Positions 1 through 7,825 of a stretch of DNA of 64,000 nt are shown here, one piece after another; the stretch's first letter is position 1; every line of letters begins with the position of its first letter. A program made the translations under genes and the position numbers. Source of the DNA: Burkholderia sp. SRS-W-2-2016 (GTDB lineage: Bacteria; Pseudomonadota; Gammaproteobacteria; Burkholderiales; Burkholderiaceae); the NCBI RefSeq assembly GCF_001931485.1, contig NZ_MSDV01000038.1, positions 20,905 to 84,904 of the forward strand. Reading direction: 5' to 3'. The notes beneath the pieces are model-generated. The model was given only the letters and a program-made list of their open reading frames with translations, did no database searches and had not been told where the DNA came from.

Positions 1-1417
1 CGCCCTTCTGCGGAATCCGCTCCGCGTGCACCAGCCGGATCCGGTAGAACGTATGCACGAGCACCCACGCGACGAAGCGCAGCAGGAACTCCGGCACCAG
101 CGAATAGATGTAGCCCGCGACCACCACGTTCAGCAGCGCGGTGACGAGAAAGATCGCCGGAATGCTGAAGCCCGCCGCGGTCAGACCCATCGCCATCAGC
201 GCGGAAACGATCATGAACAGCGAGTTCAGGATATTGTTCGCCGCGATGATCCGCGCGCGGTGGCTCGGCTGGCTGCGGCTCTGAATCAGCGCGTACAGCG
301 GCACGCTATAGAAGCCGCCGAACATCGCGAGCAGGAACAGGTCGGCGAGCACGCGCCAGTGCGCGGGCCGCGCGAGGAATTCGCCGACGCTCAGCAGATG
401 CCCGGCCTGCGGCAGCGCGTGGCTCGCGAAAAACAGATCGATCGCGAACACGCTCATGCCGATCGAGCCGAGCGGCACGAGACCAACTTCGATCCGCCGT
501 TTCGACAGCTTTTCGCACAGCAGCGAGCCGCTGCCGATCCCGATCGAAAACGTGCCGAGCAGCACCGTCACGACGTCCGGATCGGCGGACAGCACGTCTT
601 TCGCGAAATTGAAGAACGACGCGAGGAAGGTCGCGCCGACGAACCACAGCCACGAAATGCCGAGCAGGCTCAGGAACACCGTGCGGTTTTCGCGCGCGAG
701 CTTCAGATTGCGCCACGTTTCGCTGACCGGATTCCAGTTGATGCGCAGGTCGGGCTGCGGCGCGGGCGTGGCCGGCACGAAGGCCGACACCGCGCGGCCG
801 ATCAATGCGATCGCGATACACGCAAAGGCCAGCACCACCGCGCCATGCTCCGCGAACCCCGCCCCCGCGCCGCCGACGATCGTGCCGAGCAGAATCGCGA
901 CGAACGTGCCCATCTCGACCATCCCGTTGCCGCCCACCAGCTCCTGCTTCGACAGATGCTGCGGCAGATACGAGTACTTGACCGGCCCGAATACGGTCGA
1001 ATGCACGCCCATCAGGAACGTGCACAGATACAGCAGCGGCGCGCTATGCAGCCAGAAGCCCGCGCCGCCGACCAGCATCACACCGATCTCGAAGGTCTTC
1101 ACGAGGCGCGTGAGCAGCGCCTTGTCGTACTTGTCGGCGATCTGGCCCGAGGTCGCCGACAGCAGCACGAACGGCAGGATGAAGATCGCCGAAATCAGGA
1201 ACGCCGCGGTCTTCGGGTCGACGCCCGAAAAGCGCGCCGCCTGATACGTGACCAGCGACGTGAAGCCGATCTTGAACACGTTGTCGTTCATCGCGCCGAG
1301 AAACTGCGTCCAGAAAAACGGCGCGAAACGGCGCTGACGAAGCAGCGCGAACTGGGATTCGTGCTGGTCTTGCGCGTGAGCGGCGCGACGGGCGGCAGGC
1401 AACGGACGATCGTTCAT
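1..1417 (-). CDS. lplT: MFS lysophospholipid-transporter-like protein, N-terminal part of an MFS-PlsC fusion (partial)
   Basis: The reading frame opens at ATG 1417 and runs off the left edge of the window, so only about 472 residues are visible. The start reads MNDRPLPAARRAA and is followed by a 12-helix MFS transporter. Recognisable LplT-like stretches are GAMNDNVFK near residue 40, FGPVKYSYLP near 140 and LVGGNGMVEMGT just after. The last visible residues, FVAWVLVHTFYRIRLV, look like the beginning of an acyltransferase domain, as in the Burkholderia family where an inner-membrane lysophospholipid flippase is fused to a PlsC-type acyltransferase. The role would be uptake and re-acylation of lysophospholipids. 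The transporter part is seen directly. The fusion is inferred, because the acyltransferase motif (H-x4-D) lies outside the window. Confidence 0.75.
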   Translation of the reverse strand, partial: MNDRPLPAARRAAHAQDQHESQFALLRQRRFAPFFWTQFLGAMNDNVFKIGFTSLVTYQAARFSGVDPKTAAFLISAIFILPFVLLSATSGQIADKYDKALLTRLVKTFEIGVMLVGGAGFWLHSAPLLYLCTFLMGVHSTVFGPVKYSYLPQHLSKQELVGGNGMVEMGTFVAILLGTIVGGAGAGFAEHGAVVLAFACIAIALIGRAVSAFVPATPAPQPDLRINWNPVSETWRNLKLARENRTVFLSLLGISWLWFVGATFLASFFNFAKDVLSADPDVVTVLLGTFSIGIGSGSLLCEKLSKRRIEVGLVPLGSIGMSVFAIDLFFASHALPQAGHLLSVGEFLARPAHWRVLADLFLLAMFGGFYSVPLYALIQSRSQPSHRARIIAANNILNSLFMIVSALMAMGLTAAGFSIPAIFLVTALLNVVVAGYIYSLVPEFLLRFVAWVLVHTFYRIRLVHAERIPQKG

Positions 1418-1503
1418 AAGGTTCGGGAAACGGCAAGCGGGTCTGGCAACAACGGGGCGAAACGGGGCTGAACGGGGCTGGCAACGGCACAGATGGGCGG
1501 ACA

Positions 1504-1532
1504 CAAAAAAAGCGCACGCTCTCGCGTACGCT
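1504..1532 (-). terminator. Rho-independent terminator downstream of the CBS gene
   Basis: Read on the minus strand, AGCGTACG and CGTGCGCT pair over 8 bp (one G-U) around a 6-nt loop, and seven T follow. It lies between the stop of the CBS gene (1593) and the start of the MFS gene (1417), so the two genes are probably separate transcription units. Confidence 0.75.
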
Positions 1533-1592
1533 CCCTGTCAGATCCCGCGCGCTCTGCTCACCTCGCCGGGCGCGCGGTCCGGGCCTCGCGCA

Positions 1593-2063
1593 TCAGCGCG
1601 CCGGCTGCTGTGCCTGCTGCCCTTCCGGTTCTTCCGGCCAGTCGCGGATATACGCCTTCAGCATGCGGTTCTCGAAGCCCTGCTCCTCGACCACCGCCTT
1701 CGCGACGTCGTAAAACGAAATCACGCCCATCAGCGTACGGCTTTCCATGACCGGCAGATAACGCACGTGATGCTCGAGCATCATGCGGCGCACTTCGTTG
1801 ACGTCGGTTTCCGGCGTGCAGGTGAGCGGATGGTCGTCCATCACCTTGCGGATCGTCGAGGTGCCGACGCTGCCGCCGTTCTTGCTCAAGGTCAGAATGA
1901 TTTCGCGAAACGTCAGCATGCCGACGAGATCGCCGTACTCCATCACCACGAGCGAACCGATATCGTGCTCGGCCATCGTGTTGACCGCGTCGTGCAGCGT
2001 GGTATCCGGCGTGACCGTAAAAAGGGTGTTGCCCTTGACTTTAAGAATGTCGCTGACTCGCAT
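1593..2063 (-). CDS. CBS domain-pair protein
   Basis: This 156-residue protein starts MRVSDILKVKGNTLFTVTPD and consists almost entirely of two CBS domains, at roughly residues 8-65 and 73-130. Both carry the usual hydrophobic strand followed by G(V/M)(I/L)(T/S)xx(D/E). Stand-alone CBS pairs bind adenine nucleotides or S-adenosyl compounds and act as energy or metabolite sensors; the partner here is unknown. An AGGAG ribosome site lies 8 bases before the ATG at 2063. The C-terminal tail after residue 140 is Glu/Gln rich. It is transcribed on its own from the gap shared with metY and ends in the terminator at 1504-1532. Confidence 0.85.
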   Translation of the reverse strand: MRVSDILKVKGNTLFTVTPDTTLHDAVNTMAEHDIGSLVVMEYGDLVGMLTFREIILTLSKNGGSVGTSTIRKVMDDHPLTCTPETDVNEVRRMMLEHHVRYLPVMESRTLMGVISFYDVAKAVVEEQGFENRMLKAYIRDWPEEPEGQQAQQPAR

Positions 2064-2348
2064 GATCTATCTCCTGATACCGCTAATTCCGCAATGCATG
2101 AAATGGTGTTCCGATCCTAGCGGAAAGGCCCATAAAAGGAAAGCGGCCCGCCTGGCAAGGCGCGGCGGGTTTGCGCAATCTCAAATTCGTACTGCGTCGA
2201 GGATCCATTCCGGCATAAATCCGCCCTTCGGCGGGAACCCGTATCGGGACAAACCCGGGGAAAACCTCGCTTGAACCCGCGCGCGCCGCTCGATAGGATG
2301 GCCGCCACCCTGATCCTTCGCGCGGCCGTTCGCGGCCCGCCGCCCACG

Positions 2349-3704
2349 ATGTCCGCCAACCGTTTCGACACGCTTGCGCTGCACGCCGGCGCAGCCCCCG
2401 ACCCCGCCACCGGCGCGCGCGCGACGCCGATCTATCAGACCACGTCGTTCTCGTTCCGCGACTCCGATCACGCCGCCGCGCTGTTCAACATGGAGCGCGC
2501 CGGCCATGTCTACTCGCGCATTTCGAATCCGACCGTCGCCGTGTTCGAGGAGCGCGTCGCCGCGCTCGAAAACGGCGCGGGCGCGATCGGCACCGCGAGC
2601 GGCCAGGCCGCGCTGCACCTCGCGATCGCGACGCTGATGGGCGCCGGTTCGCACATCGTCGCGTCGAGCGCGCTGTACGGCGGCTCGCACAACCTGCTGC
2701 ACTACACGCTGCGGCGCTTCGGCATCGAGACGAGCTTCGTGAAGCCCGGCGACCTCGACGGCTGGCGCGCCGCGCTGCGCCCGAACACGCGGCTGCTGTT
2801 CGGCGAAACGCTCGGCAACCCGGGCCTCGACGTGCTCGACATCGCCGCGCTCGCGCAGATCGCGCATGAGCACCGGGTGCCGCTGCTGGTCGACTCGACC
2901 TTCACGACGCCTTACCTGCTCAAACCGTTCGAGCACGGCGCGGACTTCGTCTACCACTCGGCGACCAAGTTTCTCGGCGGCCACGGCACGACGATCGGCG
3001 GCGTGCTGGTCGACGGCGGCACCTTCGACTTCGACGCGTCGGGCCGCTTTCCCGAATTCACCGAGCCTTACGACGGCTTTCACGGCATGGTGTTCGCCGA
3101 GGAAAGCACGGTCGCGCCGTTCCTGCTGCGCGCGCGCCGCGAAGGTCTGCGCGACTTCGGCGCATGCCTGCATCCGCAGGCCGCGTGGCAACTGCTGCAA
3201 GGGATCGAGACGCTGCCGCTGCGGATGGAGCGGCATGTCGCCAATACCCGGCGGGTCGTCGAGTTTCTCGCCGCGCATGCGGCGGTCGACAGCGTCGCCT
3301 ATCCGGAACTGCCGACGCATCCCGACCATGCGCTCGCGCAGCGGCTGCTGCCGCGCGGCGCCGGCGCGGTGTTCAGCTTCAATCTGCGTGGCGACCGCGC
3401 GGCCGGGCGCAGCTTCATCGAGGCGCTGACGCTGTTCTCGCACCTCGCGAACGTCGGCGACGCGCGCTCGCTGGTGATCCATCCCGCGTCGACCACGCAC
3501 TTCCGGATGGACGCCGATGCGCTCGCCGCGGCCGGGATCGCGGAAGGCACGATCCGGCTGTCGATCGGGCTCGAAGATCCCGACGATCTGATCGACGATC
3601 TCAAGCGCGCGCTGAAAGCCGCGCAGAAGGCGACGCAGAGCGGCGGCAGCGCGAACCCCGCGCCCGCCGGCGCAAGCACCCCCTCCCGCCCGGAGTCGGC
3701 ATGA
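2349..3704 (+). CDS. metY: O-acetylhomoserine aminocarboxypropyltransferase / cystathionine gamma-synthase family (MetY-like)
   Basis: A PLP enzyme of the Cys/Met metabolism family, 451 residues. The PLP lysine is K207 in SATKFLGGHGT, and the family signatures YSRISNPT near residue 56 and ASGQAALH near 83 are present. Length and the ETLGNPGLDVLDI segment fit O-acetylhomoserine sulfhydrylases, which make homocysteine from O-acetylhomoserine and sulfide. O-succinylhomoserine or methionine gamma-lyase activity cannot be excluded. The ATG at 2349 (MSANRFDTLALHAG) was preferred because it begins at the conserved N-terminus; in-frame upstream starts (TTG 2271, ATG 2298) would add residues the family lacks. 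The stop overlaps the next gene as ATGA, so the two are probably translationally coupled. Confidence 0.85.
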   Translation: MSANRFDTLALHAGAAPDPATGARATPIYQTTSFSFRDSDHAAALFNMERAGHVYSRISNPTVAVFEERVAALENGAGAIGTASGQAALHLAIATLMGAGSHIVASSALYGGSHNLLHYTLRRFGIETSFVKPGDLDGWRAALRPNTRLLFGETLGNPGLDVLDIAALAQIAHEHRVPLLVDSTFTTPYLLKPFEHGADFVYHSATKFLGGHGTTIGGVLVDGGTFDFDASGRFPEFTEPYDGFHGMVFAEESTVAPFLLRARREGLRDFGACLHPQAAWQLLQGIETLPLRMERHVANTRRVVEFLAAHAAVDSVAYPELPTHPDHALAQRLLPRGAGAVFSFNLRGDRAAGRSFIEALTLFSHLANVGDARSLVIHPASTTHFRMDADALAAAGIAEGTIRLSIGLEDPDDLIDDLKRALKAAQKATQSGGSANPAPAGASTPSRPESA

Positions 3705-4534
3705 TCGTCACCGTTCAAGGCAAAGCCGCCTACGCCTACACCGGCGGCAAATCCTTCGACGCGAACCTGCCGACCGCGGTGTTCATCCACGGCGCCGAGC
3801 ACGACCACAGCGTGTGGGCGCTGCAAAGCCGCTACTTCGCGCATCACGGCTTCGGCGTGCTGGCGGTCGATCTGCCGGGCCATCGACGCAGCGCCGGCCC
3901 CGCGCTCACGAGCGTGGGCGCGCTGGCCGACTGGCTCGCCGCGCTGCTCGACGCGCTCGGCGTGGCGCGGGCGTTCGTCGCCGGTCACAGCATGGGCTCG
4001 CTGGTCGCACTCGATTTCGCCGGCCGCTACCCGCAGCGAGCAACGCATCTCGCATTGCTCGCGACCGCGTTGCCGATGAGCGTGTCCGACGCGCTGCTCG
4101 ACGCCGCGCTCGAGCGCGAGCCCGAAGCGATCGGCATGGTCAACCAGTGGTCGCATTCGACGCTTGCCGCGAAGCCGTCGTGCCCCGGCCCCGGCTTCTG
4201 GCTGCGCGGGATGAACCAGCGGCTGATGGAGCACGTCGCGGCAAGCGGCGAGCCGCATCTGTTTCACACCGACTTCACCGCCTGCCACCAATACGCGGAC
4301 GGTCTGGAGCGCGCGGCTCAGGTGAAGTGCGCGACGCGTTTGATCATCGGCCGCCGCGATGCGATGACGCCGCCGCGCGCCGCGCGAGCGCTGGCCGACG
4401 CGCTCGCGCAAGCCGGCGTCGCGGTCGATACCGTGACGCTCGACGCCGGCCACGCGCTGATGACCGAACAACCCGACGCGACGCTCGACGCGCTGTTCAG
4501 CTTCGCGTCAAAAGCGCCGCGTGAAGCGCGCTAA
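3701..4534 (+). CDS. Alpha/beta hydrolase
   Basis: A 277-residue alpha/beta-hydrolase-fold protein starting MIVTVQGKAAYAYTGG. The oxyanion region FIHGAEHD is near residue 29 and the nucleophile elbow is GHSMGS with Ser97. The acid is probably Asp220 in GRRDAMTPP, and the base is His251 in DAGHALM. The layout is that of small esterases and of hydrolases in aromatic-degradation families. The substrate is unknown. Its ATG overlaps the MetY stop (ATGA), so it is co-translated with the sulfhydrylase, and a role in sulfur or acyl-homoserine metabolism is possible but only inferred. It is shorter than MetX acetyltransferases (about 370-380 residues) and is not assigned as one. Confidence 0.8.
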   Translation: MIVTVQGKAAYAYTGGKSFDANLPTAVFIHGAEHDHSVWALQSRYFAHHGFGVLAVDLPGHRRSAGPALTSVGALADWLAALLDALGVARAFVAGHSMGSLVALDFAGRYPQRATHLALLATALPMSVSDALLDAALEREPEAIGMVNQWSHSTLAAKPSCPGPGFWLRGMNQRLMEHVAASGEPHLFHTDFTACHQYADGLERAAQVKCATRLIIGRRDAMTPPRAARALADALAQAGVAVDTVTLDAGHALMTEQPDATLDALFSFASKAPREAR

Positions 4535-4847
4535 ACGCGCGCTAAATACTCGCTGTATCGCAGCCGGCTGCGGACCGCGAATGGCAGCGCACAGTACGCG
4601 CCGCTGATCGTCACGGACTGTCAGAAAATTGCCTGAGAAACGTCGCTGAAGGCGCGCCGCAACACCACCGCACGGGGCCACGATAGCCGCGCCGGATGCG
4701 CCGCGCCATCGGCCGAACGGCCAGCTTGCAGCGCGCTGACGATCGCCGGACAATGACAGAAGCCCGCCGTTTTCCGCCCATACGCGACGGCAAACAACGA
4801 ACCCATCGAGCCGCATCCATCAGCAGCGCCCAGACCCGGAGGCCATC
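4535..4847. other. Intergenic region, 313 bp, no gene seen
   Basis: No convincing coding frame. The one notable item is GGCCGAACGGCCAGC at 4711-4725, a 12-bp interrupted palindrome plus three bases. The same 15 bases occur at 6606-6620, upstream of wrbA. A clear ribosome site (GGAGG, near 4838) serves the Mpo1-like gene. Confidence 0.5.
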
Positions 4848-5168
4848 ATGGCTCACACCGCGCATACCGATCACTTCGCGAGCTTCGCGGAGTTTTATCC
4901 GTACTACCTGAGCGAACATGGAAATATCGTGTCGCGGCGCCTGCACTTCGTCGGCTCGCTCGGCGTGATCGGCTGTCTGGCGATGGCGCTCGCCACCGGC
5001 AACTGGCTGTGGCTACCGGCGGCGGTGGTCTGCGGCTACGGCTTTGCATGGGTCGGCCACTTCTTCTTCGAGAAGAACAAACCGGCCACCTTCCGCCATC
5101 CGTTCTACAGCCTGATGGGCGACTGGGTGATGTTCAAGGACATCTGCACAGGGAAGATTTCGTTGTAG
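4848..5168 (+). CDS. Mpo1-like (DUF962) membrane protein
   Basis: A 106-residue protein with two predicted membrane helices, at about residues 34-52 and 54-72. It carries the DUF962/YGL010w signatures: FYLxHxN-like YYLSEHGNIVSRRLHF near residue 20, GHFFFEKNKPATFRHPFYS near 72, and LMGDW near 91. Yeast Mpo1 of this family is an Fe(II)-dependent dioxygenase that removes one carbon from 2-hydroxy fatty acids; the conserved His residues (HG, RLHF, GHF, RHP) are the expected metal ligands. Whether the bacterial protein does the same reaction is inferred. It has its own ribosome site and converges on the YihY gene. Confidence 0.85.
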   Translation: MAHTAHTDHFASFAEFYPYYLSEHGNIVSRRLHFVGSLGVIGCLAMALATGNWLWLPAAVVCGYGFAWVGHFFFEKNKPATFRHPFYSLMGDWVMFKDICTGKISL

Positions 5169-5217
5169 TTCTGCCGACGGGCCGCGCCGCGCTCGAGCGG
5201 CGGCAGCGCCCGCCCCT

Positions 5218-6519
5218 TCACGCCGCCTGATGCGGCATCGAGGCGGCCGCCTGCTCGCTGTCGCCGGCGCGCGCCGCCTTCGCCGCGGCCCGCGCGGCGA
5301 GCAACGCGGCCAGCGTCACCCGCAGCTTGTCGTTATCGAGCGACGCCAGCAGCATGTCGGCGTCCACCCGCGTCGAGTCGAGTTCCAGTTGATACGTGAG
5401 TTCCGCGCGGTCGATCACGAACAGGTCGAACAGCCGCTGCACCGTCACCTGCGCCGGGTTCGCGATCAGCACGAAGTGCGGACCGGTGCGGTCCTCCTCC
5501 AGCCGCGCAATCCATTCGATGTCCTCCAGCTGTTGCAGCAGCATCAGCGTCGTGTCCTTGTCGCGGCGAAGCATGCGCGCGAGTTCGGGCATCGTGTAGC
5601 CGCGCTTGCCGGCTTCGCGCGCTTCGCACAGACGCGCGAGCAGCTCCAGCGAATCGAACAGATTGCTGCCGTTGAAGACCGGCCGGTGAAACTGGCCGAT
5701 ACGAATAGCCGGCAGCGCCGACGCGATCATCGCGCCGGTCAGCGTGATGAACCAGCACAGATACACCCACAGCAGGAACAGCGGCACCGCGGCGAACGCG
5801 CCGTATACGGCGGTGTAAGTGGGGATGCGGCGCACGTAGTAACCGAAGCCGCGCTTCGCGAGTTCGAACGCGACCGCGGCGATCACGCCGCCGACCACCG
5901 CATCGCGCCATTCGACGCGCGTGTTGGGCAAATAAACGTAAAGAATCGTGAACGCGAGCACCGTCAGCGGCAACGTCGCGCTCGCGAGCGCCCATTCGAT
6001 CAGCGGCGTGATGCGCTGAGCGGCCGAGAAGGTCATGGACTGGGTGAACAGGTAGGACGAGATCGACAGACTCACGCCGATCAGGATCGGGCCGAGCGTG
6101 ATGATCGCCCAGTAGACGAGGACGCGCTGCGCGACCGGCCGCGCCTTGCGCACGCGCCAGATCACGTTGAACGCGGATTCCACGGTCATCATCGTCATCA
6201 CCGCGGTGACGAACAGCACGATCATGCCGATCGTGGTCAGCCCTTTGGCCTTCGCGGCGAACTCGTTCAGATATCTGAAAATCTGGTCGTTCAGCTGCGC
6301 GGGCATCAGGTGATCGGCGAGAAAGAACTGCAGCGACGCCTGGAACGAACTGAAGATCGGAAACGCGGTGAACAGCGCGAACGCCACCGTGGCGAGCGGC
6401 ACCAGCGAGAGCATCGTCGTAAACGTCAGGCTGCCTGCCACCTGTGGAATCCGGTCCTCACCGATGCGTTGCGCGGCGAATTGCGCAAGCCGTTTGAGCG
6501 TGTCGAGATCGAAACGCAT
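5218..6519 (-). CDS. YihY/UPF0761 family inner-membrane protein
   Basis: A 433-residue protein starting MRFDLDTLKRLAQFAAQRI. It has six predicted membrane segments between residues 35 and 285 and the family motifs AGSLTFTTMLSLVPL, SAFNVIWRVRKARP and PLFLLWVYLCWFITLTGA. The cytosolic C-terminal 150 residues look like a winged-helix-type domain (YTMPELARMLRRDKDTTLMLLQ) followed by an Ala-rich tail. The family was once called RNase BN but is now treated as a membrane protein of unknown function. The ATG at 6519 was chosen because the 48 codons upstream are not conserved-looking and overlap the wrbA promoter region. Confidence 0.85.
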   Translation of the reverse strand: MRFDLDTLKRLAQFAAQRIGEDRIPQVAGSLTFTTMLSLVPLATVAFALFTAFPIFSSFQASLQFFLADHLMPAQLNDQIFRYLNEFAAKAKGLTTIGMIVLFVTAVMTMMTVESAFNVIWRVRKARPVAQRVLVYWAIITLGPILIGVSLSISSYLFTQSMTFSAAQRITPLIEWALASATLPLTVLAFTILYVYLPNTRVEWRDAVVGGVIAAVAFELAKRGFGYYVRRIPTYTAVYGAFAAVPLFLLWVYLCWFITLTGAMIASALPAIRIGQFHRPVFNGSNLFDSLELLARLCEAREAGKRGYTMPELARMLRRDKDTTLMLLQQLEDIEWIARLEEDRTGPHFVLIANPAQVTVQRLFDLFVIDRAELTYQLELDSTRVDADMLLASLDNDKLRVTLAALLAARAAAKAARAGDSEQAAASMPHQAA

Positions 6520-6647
6520 CCTGGACAACAAACCTGCCTCCTTGCTCCCTGAAGCGCTGATTGCGCAACGCTGATTCTGGACTGCGGGCACCGCGCGCGA
6601 CACCTGGCCGAACGGCCAGCAGTGGCCTGTGCAGCGGACCGAACCCC

Positions 6648-6653
6648 TATAAT
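6648..6653 (+). promoter_or_regulatory. Probable -10 box of the wrbA promoter
   Basis: TATAAT lies 22-27 bases before the wrbA ATG. No good -35 is seen at 16-18 bases, so the box may depend on an activator or on flanking contacts. The transcript leader would be only about 10-15 nt. Confidence 0.5.
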
Positions 6654-6674
6654 ACCCGTTCACCGATGAGGCCT

Positions 6675-7277
6675 ATGAAAGACATTCTCGTGCTTTATTA
6701 CAGCCGTCACGGCGCCACTCGCGAGCTCGCGCTGGCGATCGCGCACGGCGTCGACAGCGTCCCCGGCATGCAGGCGCGCGTGCGCACCGTGCCGGCGGTT
6801 TCCACGGTCTGCGAGGCGAGCGAGCCGGACATTCCCGCCGAAGGCCCCCCGTACGTCGAACTGCGCGATCTCGAGGAATGCGCGGGCCTCGCGCTCGGTT
6901 CGCCGACCCGCTTCGGCAACATGGCGGCCGCGCTCAAATACTTTCTCGACGGCACCACGCCGCAGTGGCTGGCGGGCGCGCTGTCGGGCAAACCGGCTTG
7001 CGTGTTCACGTCGACCGGCAGCCTGCACGGCGGCCAGGAATCCACCTTGCTGTCGATGATGCTGCCGCTGCTCCATCACGGCATGCTGATCGTCGGCATC
7101 CCCTATACCGAGAGCGTGCTGTCCACCACGCAAACCGGCGGCACGCCGTACGGCGCGTCGCATTTCGCGCGTGCGGGCAGCGCCGCGCAAGGCATCTCGG
7201 CCGACGAGCGCACGCTGGCCGTTGCGCTCGGCGCACGCGTCGCGCGCACCGCCGCGTCGATGAGCGAGCGGCCGTGA
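6675..7277 (+). CDS. wrbA: NAD(P)H:quinone oxidoreductase, WrbA type (flavodoxin fold)
   Basis: A 200-residue flavodoxin-like protein. The FMN phosphate-binding loop is LYYSRHGATRELA at residues 6-18. Other WrbA landmarks are GSPTRFGNMAAALKYFLDGT near 77, FTSTGSLHGGQESTLLSMMLPLLHHG near 113, and GTPYGASHFA near 157. WrbA transfers two electrons from NAD(P)H to quinones and so avoids semiquinone radicals. The ATG at 6675 (MKDILVLYYS) fits the family length; an in-frame ATG nine bases upstream (6666) is also possible. The stop overlaps the DUF2069 start as GTGA, indicating coupling. Confidence 0.9.
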   Translation: MKDILVLYYSRHGATRELALAIAHGVDSVPGMQARVRTVPAVSTVCEASEPDIPAEGPPYVELRDLEECAGLALGSPTRFGNMAAALKYFLDGTTPQWLAGALSGKPACVFTSTGSLHGGQESTLLSMMLPLLHHGMLIVGIPYTESVLSTTQTGGTPYGASHFARAGSAAQGISADERTLAVALGARVARTAASMSERP

Positions 7278-7789
7278 GCGGCGCGCCGCCGGATTCGCCA
7301 ACGGGCGGCAACGGCGCCGAGGCGCGATATGCGCGTGCCGCGGAAGCAGTGCCAGCCGGTAGCAATGCGCCGTTGCACGCAACCGCCCCACCCGTGCAAC
7401 CGAAAACCGCCGCCGCGCTGCTCGCCGCTTTCACGCTGGTCGCGATGATCGTGCTCGCGATCGCGTGGGAATGGTGGCTCGCGCCGTTGCGCCCCGGCGG
7501 CTCGTTGCTGGTGCTCAAGGCGTTGCCGCTGCTCAGCGCGCTGCCGGGCGTATGGCGCCGCCGGCTTTACACGCTGCAATGGGCGTCGATGCTGATCCTG
7601 CTGTACTTCGCCGAGGGCGTCGTGCGCGGCTGGAGCGATTTCGGACTGAGCGCGCGACTCGGCTGGCTGCAAGCCGCGCTTGCGGTGATCTTTTTCGCGA
7701 GTACGCTCGCCTATGTGGGACCGTTCAAGCGCGCGGCGAAACGAGCGGCCAAACAGTCCGCCGCGGCTGCTAACCATGACGCGCGCTGA
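7274..7789 (+). CDS. DUF2069 membrane protein
   Basis: A 171-residue protein that starts at GTG 7274, overlapping the wrbA stop (GTGA). The first 45 residues are a Pro/Ala/Gly-rich, probably disordered segment. After this come four membrane helices, starting with ALLAAFTLVAMIVLAIAWEWW and ending with ALAVIFFASTLAYVGPF, then a basic tail. This is the arrangement of DUF2069 proteins, which often follow wrbA in beta-proteobacteria. Function unknown; a supporting role for WrbA at the membrane is only a guess from the coupling. Confidence 0.8.
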   Translation: MSGAPPDSPTGGNGAEARYARAAEAVPAGSNAPLHATAPPVQPKTAAALLAAFTLVAMIVLAIAWEWWLAPLRPGGSLLVLKALPLLSALPGVWRRRLYTLQWASMLILLYFAEGVVRGWSDFGLSARLGWLQAALAVIFFASTLAYVGPFKRAAKRAAKQSAAAANHDAR

Positions 7790-7825
7790 GCCACCCATCA
7801 CAAGCCCCGACTTTTCGACTGCCCC

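Noticed and set aside
1..1517. Long open frames on both strands over the MFS gene, including a 481-codon plus-strand frame rich in Arg, Gln and His
   Set aside because: They are antisense shadows of a GC-rich gene; their composition is not protein-like, and the minus-strand MFS frame explains the region.
2064..2348. Possible SAM riboswitch upstream of metY
   Set aside because: Small hairpins exist (near 2220-2233), but none of the SAM-I, SAM-II or SAH riboswitch core patterns could be recognised.
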